From contig JABVXV010000162.1 of the NCBI GenBank assembly GCA_013365325.1, forward strand, positions 62,001 to 126,000: a stretch of 64,000 nucleotides of DNA, written 5' to 3'. Position numbers and translations under genes: made by a program. The stretch comes from Dipetalonema caudispina. Taxonomy: Eukaryota; Nematoda; Chromadorea; Rhabditida; Onchocercidae. Under the pieces are notes generated by a model, which was given only the letters and a program-made list of their open reading frames with translations, ran no database searches and was not told the origin of the DNA. How positions within the stretch are numbered: position 1 is the first letter of the stretch; each line of letters opens with the position of its first letter. Positions 48,715 to 61,869 of this stretch are shown here, piece after piece.

Positions 48715-51714
48715 TAGATTGCCTGTTCATTCATTGCAGCATGTTTAGTACAGATAGCTCAACTTCATGTTAAACTGGCCATGGACAAGTTTCTCGTAGA
48801 CATTGACGACGTAAGTTGTAAGACCGTTTCGTTTATTGCATTTGTTGGTCTAAATTTAAATGTTTATAGTTCGCACGAACTAATTTTATCGTGCCAGTGT
48901 TGTTGCTACTTTTCAGCTTCCGATATATATATATCGGAATTGAAATTTAAACTATATTAATTAAGCATTTGTTCATTACCTGTAAACAGTGTGGTGTGTG
49001 CCATTTTTTTCTGCTTTTAAAAAATTTTTAATTAAATTTCCAAAGTGGGAAATTCACAAAAAAGCATAGGCGATATGTACTTTGTTGTTATTAGCTATTG
49101 TATTATTGAGTAGGAAAACATCGCTTTTTTCTATGCTTTTTTTTAATAATTTTTTTCCAGTTACACAATCCAAAGCTTGTAATTTTACCGTCATGTTGTT
49201 GCCCATTTCTGTTGTTTTCCTGCTTTTTTTTCCAGTATATCTGACCGTACTTTTTTCTTGTTTTTGAACTTAGATCGTTTCTCTAATAAGCTTTACAAAT
49301 ATTTAGAAAGCGATGAGTTTTTTTTCCTTTAGTTGTAAATAGTTTGATGTTCAAGAAATATGTTCTGTGATTGAATAAGAGGTGCCGTCTTGATCGAACA
49401 AGAACGAAGGATCATGCCATTATTTAACCAAAGAATAATATCCGTAATATGAAGAATAGTTTTGTGATCAAACATGATAACAATGATTAAATAAGAATGT
49501 ATAGTTGAGGTTTTTCTTTTTTTGAATTGCATTTACTGTAACTTCTCAATTTTGCTAGATTTTTTTGAGAACGAACTGCATTATATTAAAGTTCAATATT
49601 TCAATTTTAAATGTTTCTATGCATTTATTAAGTTTCCATCTGTATTAACAAGCAGTTGATTTGTGTTCCATGCATTCATGGCAATAAATGTGAGCAATAT
49701 TTCACGTTGAAGAAACCAAAAAATGCAGTCCTAAAGCATATATGAAGAATAGTAATAAACTGAGGAGAATGGTGACGTTTTACTGTCATTTTTTTTTGAT
49801 TTCGATCCAACATTTAATGTTTTTAGATATGATATATCCGGGGTCAGGATTTTCATTATATATTTCACAATGATATCAGATGAAATCGGTAAAAAGAGTT
49901 TTTGATTATGTGAAGTTTCTAACAATGGAAGGAAATTCTATGAATAGTGCATTTTGTCAAGTAATTAATTTGCTTGCTATCAAATGATTTTTGAAAGATG
50001 AAGAAGTTGAGGTATGAGAAAATTCAATGAGTAAGAAAGTAATTTTTTTTTTATTACAAAGTTAATCTCTATATGAAAGGGTGATAGCAATAAATAGATT
50101 CACGAAAGGTATCCGAAGTTTACTATAATTATAAGGGAGAGAGAGAGAGGGAGAGGAGGAGAAAGTAATGCCGTAAGTAGAATTGATACTATTGTTAGAA
50201 TAAAAATATTGTATTAAATAACGATTGGAATAAATACTGTTCAAATAGAATTATAATTGTAATAATGATTGGTTAGTCACATTTGTTATATCAATACCTG
50301 TAATAGTCTTACAAAAACAATTGAAATAATTATTAATCATTCAACAATTAAGGCAATCTTTTAGTATTAGAATATCTGGAGAAATAAGACTGAATGATCG
50401 AACTTGTAATTTATACTTACATGCCAATGAAGTATTGACAAACACGAAAATTAAGTGATGCAATAATTTATCCAATATAATATTTAAGCTAGCTAAATAT
50501 CAATTTGGTCTTTTCAAGTTTCAGAAATTTCCCAAAGTCTGTAGTAATACTTCAATGTCTAAAATATTTAGAATTTAAATTAAATGCTAACAGATTCTAC
50601 CGTTAAATTTTGTTTCGAAATTGGACCCAAAATTTTAAATTTAATTTTGAATGACGTATAAAAAAATTTTAAAAAGCAGCTTTCTGCATTGAGTATTCAT
50701 TTTTCACCACGTTTTAGATCAAAATTTTCTAAACTTTCTGGAAAATTAGAAATTTATTGTTTAGGAAGAAAAATTTTAGAACGCTAAAGTTATTAATTAT
50801 TTCATGTTGAAGTAAGCTACGAGAGATTTGGAATTAATGAAGTGAAGTAACAAGTTGTTGCTATCTTTTACTTTTTTTTTTTTTTTTTTGCTGATTGTAT
50901 TTCATGACAATGATAAGATCATAAAGAAAGTACTTATATTTTTCGAAGAGGAACAACACATAACTAAATAATCAATTCCAAATATCAAGCATTTTTTTGA
51001 TATCAAATTTTCGTAAAGCCATTTCTATTGATGATTACTCCCATGACAATCATTAAGATTTGATGATGAATTTAAATAATAACTAATACGAATGAAATAA
51101 AAATGAAAATGATCATTGTTTTGATATTTAGCCCATTGTATGGATGATTTATTGAAATAATGTTTGGAACATTTGGATATACAAAAATGATTTCATTACT
51201 TTTAATTGGAAATTACTCTAACCGAAAGTAATGCAATTATTACAAAAAGAATACATTGAAAAACATATGTTATTGGCATATATATAGCATATACCAAAAT
51301 AAACACATTCGATTAATACGATAGAGAATGATTATTGCAAGTGAAATTTTACTTTCAACGGATAAATTATTAATTTAAATTTTGATTATTTTCCAAATTA
51401 CTCGAAGAAATGTTGAAATTTGCCAAAAGTATGGAAATGATATGGGATAATATGATAAATTTGGATTAATGCATATATCAATGAAATGAAATCTTAAGTT
51501 TGATCAATAATAACGAAATATTTGTCGCAATTTTTCATTATTCGTTGCCAATAATTGAAATGAAGAATTGATAGAAGGAATAACCAATGCAATGTTTGAT
51601 CATTATATTGCATTAATTTCAAATAAACATATGAATGATATTAAATTAAAAAAATATTTTTCAAAAAAAAAAAAAAAAAAAAGAAAGAACGAAATTTAGA
51701 TCGTCTTATTATTT

Positions 51715-51935
51715 AACATAACTTGCATCAAATTTATTGTCAGGTATATAAGAGGATTAATTGAGAGAAAATCAACACATTAATATTTAAAATGCATTTT
51801 GCCATAAATTCCGCTCTTTTGTGCTTCTAAAATCGATTGATCTATTTTTTTTTTTTTTTTTGAATTAATAACATAACTTGCATCAAATTTATTGTCAAGG
51901 TATATAAGAGGATTAATTGAGAGAAAATTAACACA
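51715..51935. repeat. 65-bp direct repeat, two copies 155 bp apart
   Basis: Copies at 51715-51779 and 51870-51935 share AACATAACTTGCATCAAATT and AGGTATATAAGAGGATTAAT with one indel and one substitution. Each copy follows a homopolymer run (A before the first, T before the second). Near identity suggests a recent duplication. Confidence 0.85.
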
Positions 51936-53055
51936 ATTGATTACAACGGGAACAGTGTTGTTTGTTTTTACGGAGAGCTGTTGTTGATACAGCATAATGG
52001 ATGAGTCATTTTAATGAATTAAACATTAAAATTTAAATTTGTCATTTTTGATTTAATTATTAATTTTTACAAATATGCAAATGAAATATGTGACACATAT
52101 ATTATTTATTTGCTTGTAAAGATGAATTTGTAGTTATATCAAAACTGTAAATTCATCTTCTTCTTCAAGATTCACATATATTGGCTAATGAAACAAATAA
52201 ACTTTATCCGATTTCAAATAAATTTTAGATATGCATTTGCAGTGAAGATATTATACGATTCCAGAAATCCAATGAGAATATTTATGTTAATTACTAAGAA
52301 AAATGAAAGAATTTCCATTCATTTGTAAATTCTCTCTTTTTTTTTCGAGCGAATATTTCAAACTTTATTTCTACTGAATAAAATTGATAGTATTATCTTG
52401 TAACATAACCTATGATTACGCTATAGTCCATAATTTTAAAATTCATTTTGTCGAAAAATCAATGAATTGTTACGGTAATTAAATATATGTAGTAGAAATT
52501 ATGTTAAATGAAGGAATTGGGAAAGACTGAAATATATGAATAACATATGCCTAAAAATCCATTAGAATCATTTTTTTGTTCATTTCTTAAATGATAATAT
52601 ATTGCTCAATTTTAAGATCCGGAAAGTATCAACCTGAAAATTTGCGGTTATCTGCAATATGTGACAAAGAAATCAAGTAGTTTTTTAAATTTTAATCAAA
52701 TCACAGCCATTCTCGGGATCATCAATCATAGCATTGTTTCAATAATTGAATTGTTCGTGGAATCGATAGTATCCAATTTCATGGCGCGAAGCAATACAAA
52801 TTATTGAATAAGTAATTTTGCGCAGTTGTTGAACGTAGTTGAAAACTACGAATCAGCTATATTTGCCTTGGGCTGAAATTAAAATCGTTTGAATTTTGAA
52901 ATTTGACCCATCTTTATAAGAAAAAATCATTGTAAATTGGTGAAAAAACTAAGGTTTACAGCTCCGAAGCTTATTAATAAACCTGAATTTGAGCTAATTT
53001 ATTTGCTGAATCAGTCAAACTAAATTTTGGACTATTTTTTCTTTACTTTCAAAAA

Positions 53056-54127
53056 CTAAAATTTTAATTCTGAAGAGAAGACCGATTCGAAATTCTCCAA
53101 CTGTTCGATATTTTTGGTAAGTTTAGTTAAACTTTGATTATTGCATGCAGCTTGATGGAACGTCATGAGCTCTTCGAAATCATATTGGCAAAGAATTTTG
53201 TTCTCGCACAGATAAAATTTATCACCAATGCAAAACCTAAATAATAAAAAAAAATTTCTCAAACTTATTCATGTAATCGTCAAGTTACAACATTTTTTTC
53301 AACAGTTTCTTTTCTGAAAATCACGAGTAATCTCTCTTAATTTTTTTCCTAAATCATTTGTAATTATGAATAAATTGCGAAATTTATGTTTTCCAGAAAG
53401 TTATGATAATTGTAGCAGAAAAAAAGTTACCGTTGATTGCAAGCCTGACATGCAAAGCATCGTAAATGATAAACATTATCTTTAGCACGCATGACAAGTT
53501 CAAATGCCGGAATATTTTTATCACAAGCGGCACAAGTACCCGTTAAACCGAATAATCGTAAATAATCTCGAGCACATAATATCATACTTTGTTTGTAGTA
53601 TAATTTCGAGCCAAGTTCACCCAATCGACAAAGACAACAAGCACACTAAAATAATATCACGTCAATTTTGTAGTTTAATTTTTTTTTTTTTGTTCCTTTC
53701 TCTCACTTTTTCAAATGCATAATTCCAGTTAGGAATGGAAATTTTAGTGGTATTCTCAAGTAATTGATAGGAACTGAAAATATCGTCGAGAAATTTTTGA
53801 AAAAAAATTATGAATTTCTTATTTATTTATTTTTTTTTTTTTTTTGTCTCAAATATTTGAAGATAAATTTAAACGAAAAACGAAAAAAATTTCTTTTTCC
53901 CTTTTCTAAAAAGTTATTTTATTATGTAATTGTTTCTTTTTTTTTCCATTCTGAAAAAAGAGTTTTTTTTTTTTTTTTTTTTTTTTTGTTTGTTTGAAGT
54001 TTTTGATTTATTAATAATGGCAATAAATAAAAACCTTTAGACAATCTTCATGCCAAAATTTGCCAACCGCTTGTAACATGTATCGGTCACGAATTTGAAC
54101 AGAACAACCGGCACAAATTGAATTCAT
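53056..54127 (-). CDS. LIM-only transcription co-factor, LMO1/2/3 (rhombotin) type
   Basis: Three exons (54127-54035, 53645-53431, 53236-53056) join in phase to 162 aa, close to the 156-158 aa of vertebrate LMO proteins. LIM1 runs from CAGC (5-8) through HEDC, CAC, CLC to CARD. LIM2 runs from [20 protein letters not shown] through [10 protein letters not shown] to CQYD. All zinc ligands are present in both fingers. There is almost nothing before LIM1, and a roughly 30-residue polar tail follows LIM2. LMO proteins have no DNA-binding domain; in the nucleus they bridge LDB/Chip with GATA and bHLH factors. A short upstream frame (ATG AAA GCA ACG GTA TAA) ends five bases before the chosen ATG; a further 5' coding exon cannot be ruled out. 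The YLRLFG linker and the second finger are strongly LMO1/3-like. Confidence 0.93.
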
Positions 54128-57100
54128 CGAATTATACCGTTGCTTTCATGTATGGGAATATAAACATAATTAAAATTCTGAAATTTCAATCATAATTTCA
54201 ATTTGGCAATAAACTGTCATTTAATTATTATTTGTAGACGTAGCAGCATATGGTAAAATGTAACAATTGATGACATCATTATTAAATACTGTTCACAGTA
54301 AGCGATAAAAAATGTTTGGAATTATTTAACAGATTAAATGTTTGATAGATTAAACATAACTAAACTATGAAGATGGAAAGGGAAAAAAGTTTCGATTTAT
54401 TTGCTCATAGAATTATTATTTATCATTTTTTGATATTCCTCAATTAATTAATAAATTTCTTAACATTTAAATGATTTGGAATTTTCAAAGTTTTTTTATT
54501 CAATCAAATAAATTTTAATTGATGATAAAGTTAGATATTCATATATACATATATATATATAAGAGAAGAAGTAAAAGCTATCAAATATTAAGTGTCATCT
54601 CAACAAATTGTTTCAATAACATAATATTAATCGAGAATCGAATATTACTCTAAATGTTTTAGCCTAGACCGAATGATGATGATAACAATGCTTTTAAATA
54701 ATTGCTTCTTGTAAAATTCTATGCTTCTTGAATAATTAATCATTTTTCCATCTTTTTTTTTTCCCCTTTCTGTTTGGTTTTTGCAATTATTACTTTATTT
54801 CTCTTATTAATTTTCCATTCCTTATTCTACTTTTGAAAATTATCGAAGTAATTAATGAACTTTGGGCAAAGATTACTGAAATAATTTTAGCAAATATTAA
54901 TTAATATTATGTATATCTGAAATAGGAGGTACATACATAAATGCTTCATTTTTAATAATAAAAACTGTAGCAAAGGAAAAAAAAAAGGACTTCAAATGAT
55001 TACATAAATAAATAAGTAATTAAGTAAGTAAATGAATGAATAATAACTTACAAAAAAAATAACTGTAAAATAGAAATAAAAAATTTAACGCTGAAAATAA
55101 ACGTACAAAAACTAAACTATAAAATGAAAATAAAATTAACATCATAATTGCAATTTCTAATTAAATATTTAGATCTGAAACAATAACAATAACAATACCA
55201 ATAGCAAATAATTCCGGTTTTCTCTTACAAATACATATCAAAGTAATGGAAGGATAAACAATGTATGTTTAAACATTCCAAATAGATTATTGCAATGACT
55301 TGAATAATTATCAGTTGGTATTAAAGCTTTTAAATCTATGAATTATATGTAAATTATTATTATGATGTTTTCAATGCAAATACCTATAATACTGAAATAT
55401 TTCAAAGAATTAAAACGAAAAAGAAACAAATATTATTATGCAAGATATGTTTAAATATTTCAAACAATAAGTGTAAAGCAGAAATAAAGTTAAAACTGAA
55501 AATAATAGTAATAGAATATCAATGTAATGCCATTTCAAAATTATAACTATCGAATTATTATCAATTATTAATCCATGGGTAATGAATAGCATCATATCGT
55601 TATATTTGATTTATGATATAAAATTTATCTGAAGTAATTTTCTCTTAAATCTGAAGCAATTTCAATTAATTTCACTTGAATTTAATTAAATAAGATTTTT
55701 TTTCCTCTTTTAAAAAAAAAAAAAATTAATCATAAATTTTTGTGCTAAATATACGCATTAATGTGATTATCGTTCGTTTTTTTTTTTTTTTTTTTTTTTC
55801 TTCTGAGCAATATTTGCATAAATATTGAACAACGTATTAAAATATTGCTTGGAAGGAAAGTTAAAAAGTATGAAATGATTAAAAATGGGAATAAATAATT
55901 TGATACATATAAATGAATTTGAATATCGTCATAAGGTGTTTGTATCTGCTTGTCCATCCATATATGTCAATGCTTCATTAAGTATCAGTCAAGCTTCTAA
56001 GTGCTTTCTAAACACCATTAAGTATCAGTGAAGCAAGGAAGCATAATAGCTTAGATCTCACGCTTTTGCATAATGGGCAAGCTTATTAGTTTGGTTTGTG
56101 CAAAATACTAATTGAAAAGTTTTGTTGTTGAGACGAGGAAAATGTAATCGGGAAGGAAAAGAACGAATTGAGGTAGTTAATTAAATTTTCAAGTTCTCGA
56201 AATATTTTGCATGGTAATTGAATTTTACCTTAGCGTTGTGTAAAAGTGGTAACACCTGGGGTAGCATGAAAAATACAAACAAATATTTCACCCCGGAAAG
56301 ATTTAAACAAAAGAAAAAAGCCGGAAAAAAAAAAAAAAAAACAGTGTTGAATGAAGAAGATCGTATAGATTGTATTGTTAAAAAAATTTGAACAAATTAG
56401 TATCATACAGAATGTATTTCATGTATGACATACGATATTTTTGCCAAAATATTTGTTTTTCTAGAAAACATTTTCGATCGGATGAATTAGCTGATCAAAC
56501 ATTGTGATGAATTGTGCTTTTATCAATAATTTGTCTCGAGTAAAAATGTAATAGATTGATTGACGGAAATGTGGAGAAGGGGGAAAAAAAAAAGTGGAAA
56601 AATTCGATTATTTGAAAAGGATAAATGAAAAAGATCTGCAGAAAAAGTTATATTTATTGCTTGTAAACAAATTCGATGGCTTTTTAATTTCTTAAAGTTT
56701 ACTACCCTTTATCAAAAAATATACGAAACATCGGTAATTAAAGCGAAGAAAAAAATATGACGAAATGTTGATATATTTATTCCGACATAATCATTTAATC
56801 TTTTTGATACGTTATTGATCCTTTATTTGATGCTAGTCATTAACTCTCGGATGCTAATTATCACTATTAAATGATGTGCAAAAAGTTATATTTATTGTTC
56901 GTAAACTAATTTTTTTTTTCCCCTTTAAAGAACATACGAAAAATCAAAGGGTAATGACATTGAAAAGCTAACAAAATGATGAAAATTTTTAGTTAACAAT
57001 ATTATTTGAAGTTCTAATTTAAATTACTGATATTTGAAATAAATGGAATATTTTTGATTTAAATTACGCAAAATAACTGGATTATTTTAAAAATCCCGGA

Positions 57101-57588
57101 TTACACTAATAATTAATTTAACGTCTGAAATACAGGATTTCAAATTTTTAAACATTCAGCATATTTCTCTTTTTTTTTCTCTCTCTCTCTCTCTTTATCT
57201 TTCTTTTTTATTCTAGAAAATTGTTTTCAAACTTAAACTTAAAATTGAAATTTAACACATTCATTAGAAATAATTAAAATTTGTTAGTGTCTTGTAATCA
57301 AAAGTCATCAAGTACTTCTTAGTAGTATCGAAATATGGCATGACGTATAAAAAATATGATAGTACAAGTCTATCTTAGAAGAACTTCATTTATAATTACA
57401 CCTTAAAAGATTTGTAATTTATTGTTACCATTTTTTTTTTTTATCCTATATAATTCATTTATCTAAACGTCAGACAAATATGTCCTACAATTCGAACATA
57501 TCAAATAATTCAAATTTAGAATCAATTCTCAAAAACAATCATATTAAGAGATAAAATTATTATCAAATTTTCTTCTCAAAAACTAATT

Positions 57589-57589
<1 letters not shown>

Positions 57590-57677
<88 letters not shown>
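57590..57677. repeat. 88-base A run with one C
   Basis: All A from 57590 to 57677 except C at 57636. True length is uncertain for technical reasons. Confidence 0.9.
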
Positions 57678-57680
<3 letters not shown>

Positions 57681-57960
57681 AATAAAAGAAAAAACAAAAA
57701 TAAAAAAAGAAAAGATAAATGCTATCAATATCAAATAAAATAATTTTAGCTATTGTCAATATTGATGAGGATGAGCAGATGGACGCTACTTAGCAAATTG
57801 GATATGGTCGACATCCGAGATGTCCGAGAATAAATCGAATAGTTCAATCTAGGGAAGCGTCGGATAAATTATGGAAAAAGGAAAAAGAAATTAATGAGTT
57901 TCGTAAATGTGCTCATAGGATACTTTGCCATGCAAATAATATTTAGAGATGGGAGAAGGA

Positions 57961-58024
57961 AAAAGGAAGAGGAGGAGGAGGAGGAAGAGGAGGAGGAGGA
58001 GGAGGAAGAGGAGGAGGAGGGGGG
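57961..58024. repeat. GGA/AGA purine microsatellite
   Basis: Pure purine strand made of AGG and AAG triplets ending in a GGGG block. It yields a spurious proline-rich frame on the minus strand. Mirror-type purine tracts like this can adopt triplex structure. Confidence 0.85.
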
Positions 58025-60209
58025 AAAAAAAAATTTGCTTTGATCAGATGAAGAAAATGAAGGGTGAGATAAAAAGGTAGGTAAGGGAAGAAGAAAAGGA
58101 TTGAGTGAATGAATTTGAATGAATGAAATGAAATTGGAATGGAATAGATTGAATATATATTGTATACACTTCTACTAAAACCTTCAGTAACCAAATTATA
58201 AATTAATTAATTAAATGTGGCTAGAAATCTAATAGATATACCATAAGTAGCTGACAATTTGATAATAATAGTAATAACTACAATATTATAATTGTAAAGT
58301 TTAAAGAAATGAAGGAAATAGCAGAGATGAGGTGATTTTGGATTATGTGAATGCGTTAAACTTTCCATGTTACTTATCAAATATCATAGAAGTAATACGA
58401 TAACTTTCAATTTGATACGAGAAGATAGTGATCAATGAAGGATAGTGAGGATATACCTAACAGTACCGTGAATTTTTACTGATACTGATATGCATATGAA
58501 ATACATATCAGAAATGATTGTACAAATTCCTTCAAATATAAAATGATTGATAAAAATTGAAAAATTAATTAATAATTGAATATGTTAAACCAATACATAT
58601 TTCTTAACACTGCGAAGCATTGATTAATATTTGCGGATCGGATTACTGCGTAAGCATAAATAAGTTCGAAGACATGGAATAGGATGAAGGAAAGGTACAT
58701 GAAGGGAAAGAGGGGAAAGGTTAAGGAGGATGAGATTGTCATGTGAATGTTGAAAGCTGTTGAAATAAAGTGGAAAAAAATAATAATACTAGAGTAGAAA
58801 TTAGAGTAGAATTTTAAATTTTAATTTATTACATTATAATCGATTATTTGATTGCCACATTGGAAAAATTGTTAGGTGGTGGATGATGAGAGGGAAACTA
58901 ATTTCTTGAGCTTATTTATCAAGCAAAAGATGATGACTATTTGGACATAAAATGACCATTACCTTTTTTCTTTTTTCTTTTGATTCTTCCCTGTATCTTA
59001 TTATTGCGTAATATATTAATTAAATTTTTTTCTTTTTTCTTTTTGTCTAATTTTTTTTTTTTTTTTTTTTCTTTTGTTCTTTTTTAAGAAGAAGAAGTCC
59101 AGAAATGGTCATTTATATATTAGATAGGATAATCAATTATCTATTAAATGCAAAACTTGAGGAAAAACATATTTCTTCGTCCAAGAAATCTCGGATATTT
59201 TTATAAGGTAAAGAATCTCTCGTGTAAGTTAAATGAAATAATTAGTATTAAAGTGATTTCTTTATAAATGTGCAACGGTATGATCGAAGAACTTATTGAT
59301 GTTATAAAGGAAAGAAAGAAATTAAATATATATATGTATATATTTTAATGGAAATTTATTCAATCTAATTTCAATTCATGTATTGTTAATTGGCATTTTT
59401 TGCAAAGTTAGATTATGGTATTTTTTTAATTTGCTTTCATTTGCAAATGATAAATTTTAAAATTCACAAAATAAAATGATATATTAGAAGTTAAGTTAAT
59501 CTGTTATTGTTTCTATAACTACAATACATGCAAGTGTAATTTGTATTAAGCGATGATTTTTCCTTCTTATTCTGCAATGCAGCAATTGATTTCAAATTGA
59601 AGGGGCAAAAATTTAGACTCAATTTGTCAAGTTGATTATCGAAATTTGTGACAACGGAAGGGAAAAAAAAAAAGTAATATACTATTAAAAAAGGTCCTCA
59701 AATTGCATCGTAACAATTGGCATGATTTTATTATCAGATTAACATTTTCAATGAAAAACTTTTATGCTTACTCTTGACTAACAACATTGATGGCTAAGTT
59801 TGAATCAAGACATCATTTATTCATGTTATCCAAATCTATTCCGATTTTCTACAATTTCATCGCAATCTTTATTCTGTTAATTCAAATAATCTCTGATAAC
59901 GATTTCATCCTTTCTCGTATAAAATAGAGTTTGTTAAAATGATGATTAACTGTTTAAAATATATTTTCCTTTTTGCAAAATTTTTTTTTCTTGCATAATT
60001 TTTTTTCGCGAATATTTATTTTATAAATCGTTTTTATGAAATTCATATTTGCTTCATGGTAAATTTCAATTATTTTTGTTTAATGTTTGAAAATGATTCT
60101 TGCCAAAGTCTGCAATCTTAGCAAAAAAAAAAGTATTCAGTTTGAATATTCATTGAAAAAAGAAGAGAGAAAAAAAAAAGGAAAAAAGAAGGAAAAAAAG
60201 TAAGGAAAG

Positions 60210-61869
60210 ATGATTGCACCGGTATGGCGCAACAAATTTATTAAAATTTCCCATATGAATCAACGATTTTTAATCAAAATTGCCTGCTGCAATTCTATTA
60301 TTACCTGCATCTTTTGCATTATAAGTAAGTGATCACAATTAATAATTAAAAAATTTCATAATCAATTTTTACAAAATTTCTTCGTTTTCCATTTAAATAT
60401 TTGTATTTGAATCAATCAGAATACTATATTTGAGCGAATTGATATATTCGTTAAATCTTAGCTTTTTTTTTTGTTTTTTTAATTTTAAGTATGAAAAAAT
60501 AACAAAAATAAGTGGATAAAATAAATGAATAAATCTGTTATAGATTATTTGATTAAATTTTGAATTATCAATGACATATTTAAAGGTACATGCACAAACA
60601 ATTGGCTATATACAACGGAAGTTTTGAAATACTATGTACATCCAAATGACACTGCTACAAATAGTAACGAAGATATTTTAGATCAAACTATTTATTTCAA
60701 AAATGCAACTCTTGGCCCATGGCTTTTTTGCTGGCTCGATCGTTCGTAATATTTTTTTATCAACTAAACTATGGTTTAAATTTTAAAGTAACAATTACAT
60801 CGAATCAATTATTTCGAACTCGTATTAGTGCATTAATTGTATCATTAATTATATTAGTAAACCATGGATCATTAAAACTTTTTAAAAGTTGCTGTTAATG
60901 AAATCTATGCAATTAAAGTTTAAATTTAAGATTTTTGATAATATTTAGCTGTAACCGATTTTCATTGTACAAAAGTGAATTATTTTACAACAGATGAACC
61001 ATATGATGTTACCACTTCTGTCGAATGTAAGTTGCTTATTCTATTATTATGCGTTATTATGAATACTGATCCTCAATGAATTGATTAAAATTTGCCATAA
61101 AGTTGGAATTAAAATTGTAGTTAATATAACTAAAAATTAGAGCTAAAATTAATTAAGCTAAACTGAACTTCTTTTTTTCTTCTTTAATCGTATTTTTTAA
61201 ACTTTTTATATGAAAGAAATGCTTAATTTCAGTTTCAGTACATCGTGCATCCATCTTTATGATCTTTGGTGCTGTGTTAATTATTTTCGGTTTAATTAAT
61301 GCTATAATATGTTTCTCCCAAAAACGGCCTTATCACTCGCTTATGTGTTGTTCAGTACTCCATATTTTTTCTGGTATGAAACATTTCGATAAATATTTAA
61401 TTTTAATAAAAAAATATATATATATATAATCAAATAAGAATTATTCATAAATAATTTTTGGAAGATTTTCAAATAATCCTTTCAAAAGTGCATTTATCTT
61501 TTGAAAAAATTTTTTAGGACTGGCAAATTTTGCATGTATAATTGTTTACATGGCTGCTGTTTCTAAAGAGGTTGGCAATAAAATTTATGCTGCATCTAAA
61601 ATAGATGATCCACTTTTCCATTATTCATATGGTTATTCTTTCATTATGCTTCAAGTAAGTCTTTTTCAATGTTAAAAAACTTTTTTATAAATCGGAAATT
61701 TGAATCCCAGGACCAATCTTATCCATGATTTTTAAGTATAAACAGGATGATTTCTCTTTCTCTTCTTCCGTTTTTTTTTTTTTTCTCTCTCTTTTTTTTT
61801 TTTTTTTAGATTTCATTTTTGGGAAATGAATTTGCCGCATTTTTTTCTTTGGTTGTTTATATGGCTTAA
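60210..61869 (+). CDS. Claudin-like four-TM protein (Clc-like/PMP22 superfamily)
   Basis: Six exons, 60210-60324, 60586-60741, 60949-61026, 61233-61373, 61518-61654 and 61810-61869, give 228 aa to the first stop. TM segments at about 20-38, 124-145, 153-176 and 202-228. Extracellular loop 1 shows the claudin W-GLW-C-C pattern as NNW (Trp45), LGPWLFC (Trp84, Cys87) and DFHC (Cys97), plus two glycosylation sequons (Asn59, Asn78). After TM2 comes a short cytoplasmic turn with QKRPY. The frame stops at TAA (61867-61869) right at the end of TM4, leaving no cytoplasmic tail. However, 71 more codons continue in the same frame through 61904, 62058-62141 and 62344-62440 with proper splice sites. So this may be a premature stop, stop readthrough or a sequence error. 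Nematode Clc-like proteins act at the plasma membrane and cell contacts; the exact subfamily is not certain. Confidence 0.85.

Larger units (their letters stand above)
48616..53055. other. Spacer between SBF and LMO genes
   Basis: Mostly AT-rich and without a supported gene. Just after SBF there is an exon-like block at 48750-48810 (acceptor CAG, donor GTAAGT, one open frame) and another acceptor at about 48917 followed by a short frame, discussed in the findings. An 18-bp perfect palindrome, CCGATATATATATATCGG, lies at 48921-48938. Also a 65-bp direct repeat near 51.7-51.9 kb. The right end probably includes the LMO 3' UTR. Confidence 0.5.
54128..60209. other. 6-kb spacer rich in simple repeats
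   Basis: No supported gene. It contains a 19-bp direct repeat (CATTAAGTATCAGTCAAGC at 55976-55994; one mismatch at 56016-56034), an A run of 88 with a single C, a GGA/AGA purine tract, a CT run near 57179-57194 and many T runs. A slightly GC-richer patch at 57765-57860 has GACATC-CGA-GATGTC, a six-base stem, but nothing more to support an RNA. Confidence 0.5.

Noticed and set aside
57943..58194. Minus-strand frame with a proline-rich stretch
   Set aside because: It is the translation of the GGA/AGA microsatellite and AT-rich flanks, with no splice context or family likeness.
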